Of a DNA stretch of 64,000 bases, positions 1 to 8,460 are shown piece after piece. The position numbers and the translations under genes are program-made. The notes under the pieces are model-generated. The model was not told the origin of the DNA. It saw nothing but the letters and a program-made list of their open reading frames with translations, and did not search any database. Numbering within the stretch: the first letter of the stretch is position 1; each line of letters opens with the position of its first letter. The DNA comes from Perlucidibaca wandonensis. Lineage in GTDB: Bacteria > Pseudomonadota > Gammaproteobacteria > Pseudomonadales > Moraxellaceae. The stretch is from assembly GCF_042677145.1 (NCBI RefSeq), contig NZ_JBHTIT010000001.1, forward strand, positions 1,302,001-1,366,000, given 5' to 3'.

Positions 1-158
1 GCTGTTCCGGTTGCAATCTCTTGCTTGATTTGACTCAGCCGCTCGATAAGAAAACGAAAGGCGCGCCCTTCATATTTGTCGAGCGCATGGCTGCCGCGCG
101 TATGCTCTAAGGACGCAATGCACTCATCGATTGTGAGCGGATGGTCAGAGTTTTTCAT
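1..158 (-). CDS. Partial hypothetical protein, likely first integron gene cassette
   Basis: An open frame of 52 codons without a stop starts at an ATG at 158 and runs off the left edge, so only the N-terminus is seen (begins MKNSDHPLTIDECIASLEHT). The visible part is charged and probably helical, with no signal peptide or membrane segment. I do not recognise the family. The ATG lies 5 bases after GTTAGGC, which fits the integron core consensus GTTRRRY, and its AGG could act as the ribosome site. Cassette genes usually start just behind such a core. The gene points away from the integrase remnant, as cassettes do. That it is a cassette is inferred from position, not from homology. Confidence 0.6.
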   Translation of the reverse strand, partial: MKNSDHPLTIDECIASLEHTRGSHALDKYEGRAFRFLIERLSQIKQEIATGT

Positions 159-163
159 GAAAT

Positions 164-170
164 GCCTAAC
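164..170 (-). other. Candidate integron attI core site (GTTAGGC)
   Basis: Read on the minus strand the bases are GTTAGGC, matching the GTTRRRY recombination core. It sits between the cassette-like gene and the integrase remnant, where attI belongs. I found no partner RYYYAAC on the minus strand in the next 150 bases, so it looks like attI rather than the paired attC. A short hairpin (CCGCAA GG TTGCGG) lies at about 181-194. A seven-base degenerate match alone is weak; the context carries the call. Confidence 0.45.
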
Positions 171-477
171 TTAGTTTATACCGCAAGGTTGCGGCGTAAT
201 AATTTTGATCTGCTGCATAAGACGGGGTAGCGTGGGGAAAGTTCAAAGACATCAAAGCTTTGGAAACTTAAACACAGCACTCCTTGCCATCAAATACCGC
301 ACATCCTGTGTCGTAAAGCATGCCATGCCATTTTGTAGGCGACAATCTCGCTGCATAACAAAATTGACTGGCGAAACTAGGAAACCGTGACTAGCTTTAA
401 CTACATGATTCCACAAGGAAGCGGAAAGTCATTCATCAGCAGCCCCAGAAAAAGACCGCATCCCTGCCCCGCCATCA
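171..477. other. Degenerate stretch, no intact gene
   Basis: This stretch is where the N-terminal two thirds of an integron integrase would be expected. All frames are short and none shows the N-terminal SAM-like domain or the first catalytic arginine box. It probably holds decayed integrase/attI sequence after a deletion. Nothing else is recognisable. Confidence 0.4.
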
Positions 478-720
478 TTGCTAGAGCAAGTGCTCCGCCG
501 CTTACGGTGTAGGCAGCGGGTATTGCACACCTTACGGCACAGTTTTGAGACTCATTTGCTCATGGGTGGCTACGATATTCGCACGGTACAGGAGCTGCTG
601 GACCACACCGATGTGTCCACCACCATGATCTATACGCATGTGCTGAACCAAGATGGTCGCGGGGTTATTAGTCCATTGGACAGCTGCGTTGGGCGGGCTA
701 CCGCCACTCAGTTGTCGTAG
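478..720 (+). pseudogene. intI: Integron integrase (IntI) C-terminal remnant
   Basis: About 65 codons encode the C-terminal catalytic end of a tyrosine recombinase of the integron type: HTLRHSFETHLL, then GYDIRTVQELLDH, then STTMIYTHVLNQ and GRGV.SPLD at the end. These supply the second catalytic arginine, the histidines and the tyrosine nucleophile. The wording GYDIRTVQELLGH and YTHVLNRGG is characteristic of IntI rather than XerC/D. Full IntI is about 320-340 residues, so the N-terminal domain, the first arginine box and the IntI-specific insert are missing. No good start codon or ribosome site is present (the frame opens only at a TTG). It transcribes away from the cassette-like gene on its left, the normal intI orientation. 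It should not make an active recombinase. Confidence 0.85.
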
Positions 721-975
721 TGCAATGAGAGCGGTCCATCCTTGGAGTCATTGCGAAGAGGTGTTTGGCACATCCTAGCCAGTACACTGACGAAGGTGGT
801 GTGCGGCCGCATTCCCTGCGAAAGCTACAGCTAGTTTGTAGCAAACAGCCTTTCATTTTGGCAAGCAGAATTTCTACGCCACCAAATGACATCATGAACG
901 CTCAGATTCAAGCAAGCAGCCGCGTGGTGGGAAAAATTGTGGGATTTGAAAAAAAACACGGTTTCCAGAAACGCT
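721..975. other. Intergenic, no supported gene
   Basis: Short overlapping frames exist on both strands but none has a convincing ribosome site, family motif or codon pattern. The stretch ends at the tRNA-Ser terminator. It is probably decayed integron flank. I see nothing functional in it. Confidence 0.4.
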
Positions 976-1000
976 AAAGCCCGCTGACTAGGCGGGCTTT
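976..1000 (-). terminator. Intrinsic terminator of tRNA-Ser
   Basis: AAAGCCCGC and GCGGGCTTT form a 9-bp stem around a 7-base loop, with a run of T on either strand. It lies 12 bases beyond the encoded CCA of tRNA-Ser on the minus strand. Confidence 0.8.
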
Positions 1001-1012
1001 AGGTACATCATT

Positions 1013-1103
1013 TGGCGGTGAGAGAGGGATTCGAACCCTCGATAGGCTATTAACCTATACACGCTTTCCAGGCGTGCTCCTTAAGCCACTCGGACACCTC
1101 ACC
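1013..1103 (-). tRNA. tRNA-Ser (anticodon GGA)
   Basis: The 91-base minus-strand sequence folds as a long-variable-arm tRNA. The acceptor GGTGAGG pairs with TCTCACC, followed by discriminator G and an encoded CCA. The anticodon stem CACGC/GCGTG carries loop CTGGAAA, so the anticodon is GGA (serine UCC/UCU). The extra arm is TATAGG.TTAA..CCTAT-like, and the T arm has GGTTCGAATCC. A terminator follows. The gene lies between the integron remnant and kup. Confidence 0.95.
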
Positions 1104-1253
1104 GGGGTGCAATAGACGCTGCTATTGCGGGCGGCAATGCTAGCGGATGACTGCGGTGATGGCAAAGTGTTTTTCTCAAAGCTAGCGGTGGTAGACTCGC
1201 GCGACTAAGTAGCATGTCAACCGTTGCATCGCGTGTTGGCACTGAGGAAGCAT

Positions 1254-3140
1254 ATGTCTGCAGCACCATCCGATACACTCAAATCCAGTCAGTTAGCTTT
1301 AACCATCGGCGCTCTTGGCGTGGTGTTTGGTGATATCGGCACGAGCCCGCTGTATGCCATCAAGCAATGCTTCAGTGTTGTGCCCGGACTTGATATTACC
1401 CATGACAACGTCATCGGCATTTTATCCATGGTGTTTTGGTCGCTCACGCTCGTGGTATCGATTCAGTACATCACGCTCCTCATGCGTGCCAACAACAATG
1501 GTGAAGGCGGCATTATGTCGCTGATGGCGTTGGTGCTGCGTGGCCGCTATAAGCGACCGTGGGCTAGACCATTAATGATTGTTTTAGGCTTATTTGGTGC
1601 CGCACTCTTTTTAGGCGACGGCATGATTACTCCAGCCATTTCCGTACTCTCAGCTGCGGAAGGTCTGAAGGTCGTTTCGCCCGACTTTGAACCTTTTATT
1701 ATTCCCATCACGCTTGCCGTCATTACCGTACTATTTACCTTACAACGCCATGGCACTGGCTCGATGGGCGCTTTCTTTGGCCCGGTGATGCTGCTTTGGT
1801 TCGGCACACTAGCCTTTCTCGGTGCCATAAATATCCGCCATGCGCCGGAAGTGCTCACCCTCATTAACCCGTATTGGGCAGTCATGTTTATTGAGGAACA
1901 TGCCGGCGTATCAATGGTTATTTTTGGTGCCGTGGTGCTAACGATTACCGGTGGCGAAGCGATCTACGCCGACATGGGCCACTTCGGTCATCGCCCCATA
2001 CGCCGTGCTTGGTTTTATATGGCGTTTCCAGCGCTAGTGCTCAACTATTGCGGCCAAGGCGCTCTGCTTTTAGAGAACCCAGCGGCTATTGAAAATCCCT
2101 TCTTTTTATTAGCTCCAGATTGGGCACTCTACCCTCTCATTATTTTCGCTACGCTTGCTACCGTTGTGGCATCTCAGGCCTGTATTTCAGGCGTATTTTC
2201 GATCGCCCGACAAGCCATGCTACTCGGCTATCTACCGCGCTTTGAAGTGCGCCATACATCCAATAAAGAAATTGGTCAGATCTACATCCCCTTCTTTAAT
2301 TGGCTGCTATTTGTTGCAGTCTGCATCCTTGTGATGACATTCCAAAGCTCAGAAAACTTGGCGGCGGCCTATGGCATTGCTGTGACCATGACCATGACAC
2401 TGGATGCCATATTACTTATCGTGGTGGCTATTAAAATCTGGCATTGGCGCCCTGAGCTCGCAGCGCTATTAATCGTGCCGTTTATTCTGCTCGATATCGC
2501 CTACTTCTCATCGACATCACTGAAAATCATCCATGGTGGTTGGCTACCTGTGCTGATTGGCATCAGTGCATTTTTCATTATGGCAACCTGGAAGCGCGGT
2601 CGCGACAGCGTGCAGACACGTTTAAATAATGAAACCATGCCGCTGTCACTATTCGTCAATAGTATTGGTGCTTCTGCTGGGCAGACTGTGCAAGGCACGG
2701 CAGTGTTTATGAATAGCTCGCTAGAGCAGGTGCCGCATGCGCTATTGCATAATATGAAGCACAACAAAATCATTCATGAACGCAATATTGTGCTGCGTAT
2801 TGCTACTAAGGATGTGCCCTTTGTCGAAGACTCAGAGCGCCTGAGTATCAATGAGATCAGTCATCACTTTTATCTCATCACGGCGAACTACGGCTTTAAA
2901 GAGCAGCCTGACATCGAGCAAATTTTTGCACTCTGCCGCAATCATTCGCTGAATTTAGACGTTATGGATACCAGCTTCTTTGTTTCGCGCGAACACATTA
3001 TTCCCAACAAAGAAAACCCTATGCACCGCTTGCGGCAAATGCTGTACATCGTCATGGCGCGCAACGCTGTGCCGGTGACTGACTTCTTTAGCATTCCTAG
3101 CAATCGCGTCGTGGAGATGGGCACGCAGATTCGACTGTGA
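1254..3140 (+). CDS. kup: Low-affinity potassium uptake protein Kup
   Basis: Kup is an inner-membrane K+ importer, generally regarded as an H+/K+ symporter. The 628-residue protein matches the usual length. It has the N-terminal signature VVFGDIGTSPLYAIKQCF in the first membrane segment, about 12 hydrophobic segments over the first 430 residues, and a soluble C-terminal domain. The start at 1254 follows GAGGAAG by a few bases; an in-frame codon 30 bases upstream lacks a good site. It stands alone after tRNA-Ser, 125 bases before the acyl-CoA synthetase gene. Nothing unusual was seen in it. Confidence 0.95.
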   Translation: MSAAPSDTLKSSQLALTIGALGVVFGDIGTSPLYAIKQCFSVVPGLDITHDNVIGILSMVFWSLTLVVSIQYITLLMRANNNGEGGIMSLMALVLRGRYKRPWARPLMIVLGLFGAALFLGDGMITPAISVLSAAEGLKVVSPDFEPFIIPITLAVITVLFTLQRHGTGSMGAFFGPVMLLWFGTLAFLGAINIRHAPEVLTLINPYWAVMFIEEHAGVSMVIFGAVVLTITGGEAIYADMGHFGHRPIRRAWFYMAFPALVLNYCGQGALLLENPAAIENPFFLLAPDWALYPLIIFATLATVVASQACISGVFSIARQAMLLGYLPRFEVRHTSNKEIGQIYIPFFNWLLFVAVCILVMTFQSSENLAAAYGIAVTMTMTLDAILLIVVAIKIWHWRPELAALLIVPFILLDIAYFSSTSLKIIHGGWLPVLIGISAFFIMATWKRGRDSVQTRLNNETMPLSLFVNSIGASAGQTVQGTAVFMNSSLEQVPHALLHNMKHNKIIHERNIVLRIATKDVPFVEDSERLSINEISHHFYLITANYGFKEQPDIEQIFALCRNHSLNLDVMDTSFFVSREHIIPNKENPMHRLRQMLYIVMARNAVPVTDFFSIPSNRVVEMGTQIRL

Positions 3141-3265
3141 CGCCCATGCTGTCTTATCACTGTAGATAGCAGCTGAGGCAAAGTCAGCATGGCCATTAAG
3201 TAGACGCGCGCTTCGAGCCCAAGATGTGGCAAACTTGGTTCAATAAAAACAACAAGGAGCGCGCC

Positions 3266-5137
3266 ATGCCACCACCAATAGAGCGCCCAACGCCGGCGGA
3301 TTCAAAAGAATCCAATGTCAAAAAAGTAGGCCTGCGAGATATTGCTCGCGGCGCTTTTGCCGCCATTCCCGACCTACTCACGGTTAATCGTGGCCTATTT
3401 GGCCTAGCCACACTCAAGCCCGAATCTGAAATGTCCATTGGCCGCGTGCTAGAACGCTGGGCACGACAAACCCCCGACCGCGTTGCGGTGCAATGGCAAG
3501 ACCGACGCTGGACTTATGCTGAGTTCAATAGCTGGGTCAATCGCCTAGCAGCCAGCTTCTCGCATCATGGCGTGCATAGCGGCGATACCGTCGCCATCTT
3601 GGCTGAAAATAGCCCCATGCAACTAGCCTGTGTCGCTGCTGCGGTGAAGCTTGGCGCAGTCGCCGGCATGCTCAATTTCAACCAACGCGGTGATGTCTTG
3701 CGTCATAGCATCGACCTCGTGAAGCCTCGCATTTTGGTTCTCAGCGATGAGTGTAGCGATGCGCTAAAAAGCACAGGCTTAAGCTTTGAGACTCGCCCCG
3801 ATATCGGTTTTTTTTGGGTGCAAGGCCAAGGTCATGCGCCCAGTGAAAGCGCCGACTGCCCCGTGGGCTTTACCGACTTAGCGCGCGATGCCGGCCGTCG
3901 CCGCAGCATCAACCCTGAAAGCACGCGCCATGTGCAAGCCCGCCAGCCCTGCTTCTTTATCTTCACGTCGGGTACGACCGGCCTACCAAAAGCCTCGGTG
4001 ATGACGCATTACCGCTGGCTCGCCTCGATGGCCGGCGTCGGCAACGCCACCCTACGCCTACGCAGCGATGACGTGTTTTATTGCTGCCTGCCGTTCTACC
4101 ACAACAACGCGCTCACCGTGGCCTGGGGCTGTGTGCTGTCGGCTGGCGCAACTCTCGCCATCGATCGCAAGTTCAGCGCCAGCCAGTTCTGGGATCGCCT
4201 ACGCCATTACCGCGCGACTGGCTTCACCTATATTGGCGAACTGCTGCGCTATCTACTCAACCGCGATCCGCTCGACAATGACACCATGCACGACGTTCGC
4301 CTGATTACCGGCAATGGCCTGCGCCCAGAAATCTGGAAGCAGTTCCAGCAGCGCTTCGGCATCGAGCGGATTTACGAATTTTATGGGGCTAGCGAGTCCA
4401 ACATTGGCTTTATTAATGCCTTTGGTGTCACTGAAACCGCCGGCTTTTCGCCTCTACCATTCGCCATCGTGCAGTTTGACGCTGACAGTGATGAGCCCGT
4501 GCGCAATACCAAGGGCCGATTAGTCAAAGTGAAAAAAGGCGGCGTCGGCTTATTGATTAGCGAAGTCAGTGAACGCCGACCTTTCGATGGCTATACCGAC
4601 CCGGAAGCCGGTGAGAAAAAAATGCTGCGCGATGTCTTCAAAAAAGGCGACTGCTATTTCAACACTGGCGACTTAGTGCGCGACCAAGGCATGCGCCATA
4701 TTCAGTTTGTTGACCGCGTTGGCGACACTTTCCGCTGGAAAGGCGAAAACGTCGCCAGCACCGAAGTTGAAGGTGCATTGGCCAGCGTTAGTAGCATCGC
4801 GCATGGTGCAGTCTATGGCGTATCTGTACCCGGCTGCGATGGCCGAGCAGGCATGGCAGCCATCACGCTCAAGCCCGGCATGAGCTTCGATGGCAAGGAA
4901 GTAGCTGCAACATTGATTGCCTGCTTACCACGCTACGCCGTCCCTGTATTCATACGCATACAGCCCGAGCAAGAAACCACCGGCACCTTTAAGTATCGCA
5001 AAGTCGAGCTCAAGCAAACTGGCTTCGACCCGAAAACTGTCGATGACGTTTGGCTCTTACTGCCACGCGAAAATATTTACGTGCCGCTGACGAAAAAAAC
5101 CTTTGCCGATATTCACGCAGGACGCATTCAGCTCTAA
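3266..5137 (+). CDS. Long-chain acyl-CoA synthetase, FATP-like AMP-binding family
   Basis: It would activate long-chain fatty acids to acyl-CoA through an acyl-adenylate. The 623-residue protein carries the adenylate-forming motif FIFTSGTTGLPKAS near residues 230-243, YEFYGASESNIGF near 370, FNTGDLVRDQG, and the C-terminal lysine region TGTFKYRKVELK. The overall form resembles the FATP/very-long-chain synthetase branch (FadD6-like) rather than classic FadD. AAGGAG sits 6 bases before the start at 3266. The wax ester synthase gene follows after 28 bases, so the two are probably co-transcribed and this enzyme may supply its acyl-CoA. Exact chain-length preference cannot be read from sequence. 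Confidence 0.88.
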   Translation: MPPPIERPTPADSKESNVKKVGLRDIARGAFAAIPDLLTVNRGLFGLATLKPESEMSIGRVLERWARQTPDRVAVQWQDRRWTYAEFNSWVNRLAASFSHHGVHSGDTVAILAENSPMQLACVAAAVKLGAVAGMLNFNQRGDVLRHSIDLVKPRILVLSDECSDALKSTGLSFETRPDIGFFWVQGQGHAPSESADCPVGFTDLARDAGRRRSINPESTRHVQARQPCFFIFTSGTTGLPKASVMTHYRWLASMAGVGNATLRLRSDDVFYCCLPFYHNNALTVAWGCVLSAGATLAIDRKFSASQFWDRLRHYRATGFTYIGELLRYLLNRDPLDNDTMHDVRLITGNGLRPEIWKQFQQRFGIERIYEFYGASESNIGFINAFGVTETAGFSPLPFAIVQFDADSDEPVRNTKGRLVKVKKGGVGLLISEVSERRPFDGYTDPEAGEKKMLRDVFKKGDCYFNTGDLVRDQGMRHIQFVDRVGDTFRWKGENVASTEVEGALASVSSIAHGAVYGVSVPGCDGRAGMAAITLKPGMSFDGKEVAATLIACLPRYAVPVFIRIQPEQETTGTFKYRKVELKQTGFDPKTVDDVWLLLPRENIYVPLTKKTFADIHAGRIQL

Positions 5138-5165
5138 GAGCTGAGCAGATATAAGGATAGCTACT

Positions 5166-6533
5166 ATGACGCCACTTTCACCACCCGATAATATGTTTTT
5201 GCTCTTAGAGCGCCGCAATCAGCCCATGCACGTTGGCAGCTTATTGCTGCTCTCACCGCCCGAAGATGCCGGCCCCAACTACGCCCAAGAGCTTGCCGAA
5301 TGGGCATTGTCGTATCGTCGCGCGCAGCCGCCATTCAACCAAAAGCTCACTAAGCGCTTCGGCATACCCTTTTGGGAAGAAGATACCGAGTTCGATTTAG
5401 AGGCGCACTTTCACCACATTTCGCTGCCTAAGCCCGGTCGTATTCGTGAGCTTTTAGCCATCGTTTCAAAGTTGCATAGCGGCCTGATGGATCGCGCCAA
5501 GCCCTTGTGGGAAATCTACATTATCGATGGTGTCGAGGATGGCCGAGTCGCCGTCTACAGCCGTATTCATCACGCACTCATCGATGGTGTCGCTGGCATG
5601 CGCATGTTGCAAAAAGGCATGTCGCCAGACCCGCTCTGCCGCGACACCGTGCCTTTTTGGGCGATGCCGCCACGAAAAAAAGCTGCGCCAGAAGGCGTTG
5701 TCGCTAATGTCACAGCGCCTATTTCAAAAGCCAGTAAAGCTATGGGGGCGATTCGTGATCAAGCCGCCACTTGGCCACGCGTGACCAAAGAAATCATCAA
5801 ATCGATTAAGGCTCGTGGCAATGATGCCGATTATGTCTCGGTGTTTCAGGCGCCACGTTCGATTTTGAACCAACCAATCAGCGCCTCGCGTCGATTCGCT
5901 GCCCAGTCATGGGACTTACCACGCATCAAAGCTACCGCTAAAAAGCATAACGCTACGCTCAACGACATTGTTTTGGCCATGTGCGCGAGTGCATTACGCC
6001 GTTATTTGACCGACTTAAATGCCCTGCCCGACAAGCCTTTAGTAGCGATGGTACCGGTGTCTTTGCGCAAAGATGACTCCGATGGCGGCAACCAAGTCGG
6101 CATGGTGTTAGCGAACTTGGCCACGCATCTGAGCCATCCGCTCGAGCGTCTCGATGCCATTGCGCGTTCAGTGCAAAACAGCAAAGACCGCTTCGCCAAC
6201 ATGAGCCAGCTGGAAATCATGAACTACGTTGGCACCGCACTGGCCGTCAGTGGCATCAATATGGCAACTGGCATCGCGCCAACTTGGCAGGCGTTTAATA
6301 TCGTCATCTCTAATGTGCCGGGCCCGCGCGAAACGATGTACTGGAATGGCGCCAAGCTCGAAGGCATTTATCCGGTCTCTATCGCCATGGATGGTCAAGC
6401 GACCAATATCACCGTGGTGAGCTATGCCGAGAAGTTTGAGATTGGCATTATTGCTTGTCGGCGCACGCTACCGCATATGCAGAAGTTGCTGGCGTATTTG
6501 GAAGAGGGTTTGGTGGAGTTGGAAAACGCTTAA
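5166..6533 (+). CDS. Wax ester synthase / diacylglycerol acyltransferase (WS/DGAT)
   Basis: The enzyme joins acyl-CoA to a fatty alcohol (wax ester) or diacylglycerol (triacylglycerol) for storage inclusions. The 455-residue protein has the family start PPDNMFLLLERRNQPMHVG, the catalytic HHALIDG (HHxxxDG) at about residues 135-141, and the later NIVISNVPGPRE region typical of the C-terminal half. It follows the acyl-CoA synthetase gene by 28 bases on the same strand, forming a two-gene lipid unit. No fatty acyl-CoA reductase is in view, so whether wax ester or triacylglycerol is the main product stays open. Confidence 0.93.
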   Translation: MTPLSPPDNMFLLLERRNQPMHVGSLLLLSPPEDAGPNYAQELAEWALSYRRAQPPFNQKLTKRFGIPFWEEDTEFDLEAHFHHISLPKPGRIRELLAIVSKLHSGLMDRAKPLWEIYIIDGVEDGRVAVYSRIHHALIDGVAGMRMLQKGMSPDPLCRDTVPFWAMPPRKKAAPEGVVANVTAPISKASKAMGAIRDQAATWPRVTKEIIKSIKARGNDADYVSVFQAPRSILNQPISASRRFAAQSWDLPRIKATAKKHNATLNDIVLAMCASALRRYLTDLNALPDKPLVAMVPVSLRKDDSDGGNQVGMVLANLATHLSHPLERLDAIARSVQNSKDRFANMSQLEIMNYVGTALAVSGINMATGIAPTWQAFNIVISNVPGPRETMYWNGAKLEGIYPVSIAMDGQATNITVVSYAEKFEIGIIACRRTLPHMQKLLAYLEEGLVELENA

Positions 6534-6553
6534 GCCTTCTGGGACGAGTATTG

Positions 6554-6591
6554 AGTTAGGCGAGGGAATGCGGCACGTCTCTCGCCTAACT
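6554..6591. terminator. Hairpin between convergent genes, probable terminator
   Basis: AGTTAGGCGAG and CTCGCCTAACT form a perfect 11-bp inverted repeat around 16 bases. It lies between the ends of the wax ester synthase (+) and the ABC exporter (-). No T-run follows on either strand, so termination efficiency is uncertain. Confidence 0.5.
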
Positions 6592-6593
6592 AC

Positions 6594-8432
6594 TTACTCA
6601 GCGATATCGCCTGGATCTAAAAAACCACCGGACTGGCGCGCCCATAGCTGCGCATAAAGGCCGCCAGCTGCCACTAGCTCATCGTGCGTACCAACTTCAA
6701 TGATGCGGCCCGCATCCATCACCACCAGCCTATCCATGGCGGCAATGGTCGATAGCCTATGTGCGATGGCAATCACAGTCTTACCTTCCATCAAGCGATA
6801 CAGATTTTCCTGAATCGCCGCCTCAACTTCTGAATCCAGCGCCGACGTTGCCTCATCGAGAATTAAGATCGGTGCGTCTTTCAGCATCACGCGCGCAATG
6901 GCCACGCGCTGGCGTTGGCCGCCCGAAAGCTTCACCCCACGCTCGCCTACATGTGCGTCATAGCCGGTGCGGTCCTTGGCATCCTTTAGCAACAAGATGA
7001 ACTCATGCGCCTGCGCCTTACGCGCCGCCGCCTCGGTCATCTCCTGTGTCGCATCAGGACGGCCATAGCGCAAGTTCTCGCTCACCGAACGATGCAGCAA
7101 TGACGTGTCTTGCGTAACCATACCAATCTGTGCGCGCAAGCTGTCTTGCTGCACATCGGCAATATTCTGGCCATCGATGACAATGCGCCCGCCAGCCACA
7201 TCATAGAAACGCAGCAGCAAATTCACCAAGGTCGACTTGCCGGCACCTGAGCGCCCGACTAAACCAACTTTCTCACCAGCGGCAATGCGCAGGCTCAAAT
7301 CCGCAATCACGCCACTTTGCTGGCCATAATGAAAGCTCATTTTGTCAAAAATAATCTCACCACGCGGCACACTTAAAACGGCCGCATCAGGCTTATCTTC
7401 AACCACTTGCGGTACCGAAATTGAGCCAATGCCATCCTTCACGGTGCCGATGTTTTCAAACAGCGATCCTATTTCCCACATAATCCATTGCGACATGCCC
7501 GATAGGCGCAGCACCAAACCTAAGGCCAAGGCCACCGCACCAACCGATATTTCAGCCCCTAGCCATAGCCAAATCGCCAAACTGCCAACACTGAGCAAGA
7601 GCGCGGCATTGAGGCTATAGAGCGATAAGTTCAACCATGTTACTAAGCGCATTTGCGCATAGACCGTGACCAAAAACTCACCCATACCCTCTCGGGCATA
7701 GCTCGCCTCACGCTGGGCGTGCGAAAACAATTTCACCGTCTGAATATTGGTGTAGCTATCGACAATACGCCCCGTCATTTGCGAGCGCGCATCGGCCTGT
7801 AGCTGGGCTACGCGCCCCATACGCGGCACAAAAAACTTCAGCATCAATAAATACAATAGCAACCAGGCAACTAGCGGAATGGCCAAACGCCAATCGGCAT
7901 TAGCAAATAACACCAATGTGCCCAAGAAATAGACCACGATGTAGTTCAATACATCGAGCAGTTTGATCACGCACTCGCGCACCGCTAGTGCGGTTTGCAT
8001 TAGCTTGGTGGCGATGCGACCAGCAAACTCATCTTGATAAAACGCCATGGACTGACGCAACAAATACCGGTGTACCAACCAGCGGATGCGCATCGGGTAA
8101 TTGCCCATCAGGGTTTGATGGTTCAGCAGCGAATGCGCAGTGACTAATAGCGGCAGGCCCAAAGCCACGGCGGCCATGGAGATGAGCTGCCAGCGCTGCG
8201 CCTCCATAAAAGAATCGCGACTTTGCACCGAGAGCCAATTAACGATGTCGCCCAGAAAGCTAAAAAGCCAGACTTCAGCAATGGCCACCAGCGTCATCAA
8301 GGCCGCGCCCATGAGCAAATACGGCCATGCACCACGAGTGAAATATAAGCAAAATGCCAACAGCTCACGCGGTGGTTGCGTTAGCTGTTGCTCAGGAAAA
8401 GGATTTAAGCGGCGTTCAAACCAAGAAAACAT
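6594..8432 (-). CDS. ABC exporter, fused permease and ATPase
   Basis: This is a half-size exporter of the MsbA/multidrug type, expected to work as a homodimer in the inner membrane. The 612-residue chain has about six membrane segments in the first 330 residues, then an ATPase with Walker A GRSGAGKST near 391, signature LSGGQRQRVAIARV near 498, Walker B ILILDEATSALD near 520 and switch histidine AIAHRLSTI. Its first cytoplasmic part (QQLTQPPRELLAFCLYF) is unlike the msbA at 31774-33540, so it is a separate paralogue. Substrate unknown. The lipoprotein gene lies 28 bases upstream on the same strand and may share its transcript. Confidence 0.88.
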   Translation of the reverse strand: MFSWFERRLNPFPEQQLTQPPRELLAFCLYFTRGAWPYLLMGAALMTLVAIAEVWLFSFLGDIVNWLSVQSRDSFMEAQRWQLISMAAVALGLPLLVTAHSLLNHQTLMGNYPMRIRWLVHRYLLRQSMAFYQDEFAGRIATKLMQTALAVRECVIKLLDVLNYIVVYFLGTLVLFANADWRLAIPLVAWLLLYLLMLKFFVPRMGRVAQLQADARSQMTGRIVDSYTNIQTVKLFSHAQREASYAREGMGEFLVTVYAQMRLVTWLNLSLYSLNAALLLSVGSLAIWLWLGAEISVGAVALALGLVLRLSGMSQWIMWEIGSLFENIGTVKDGIGSISVPQVVEDKPDAAVLSVPRGEIIFDKMSFHYGQQSGVIADLSLRIAAGEKVGLVGRSGAGKSTLVNLLLRFYDVAGGRIVIDGQNIADVQQDSLRAQIGMVTQDTSLLHRSVSENLRYGRPDATQEMTEAAARKAQAHEFILLLKDAKDRTGYDAHVGERGVKLSGGQRQRVAIARVMLKDAPILILDEATSALDSEVEAAIQENLYRLMEGKTVIAIAHRLSTIAAMDRLVVMDAGRIIEVGTHDELVAAGGLYAQLWARQSGGFLDPGDIAE

Positions 8433-8460
8433 GCCCTGCCTCGATAAATAAACAAGGCGG

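Noticed and set aside
223..234. CGGGGTAGCGTG, close to the ops element (GGCGGTAGCGTG) used by RfaH
   Set aside because: Ten of 12 bases match, but one such match in 64 kb on two strands is expected by chance, and no polysaccharide operon follows.
763..790. GTCATTGCGAAGAGG, like a common dispersed intergenic repeat
   Set aside because: Only one partial copy is seen in the window, so it cannot be supported as a repeat family.
698..977. Overlapping short frames on both strands before tRNA-Ser
   Set aside because: No ribosome sites or motifs; they appear to be decayed flank.
1109..1137. TTGCCG-17-TATTGC as a tRNA-Ser promoter, with a GCAATAG/CTATTGC dyad
   Set aside because: The -10 is poor and the start would fall inside the mature tRNA.
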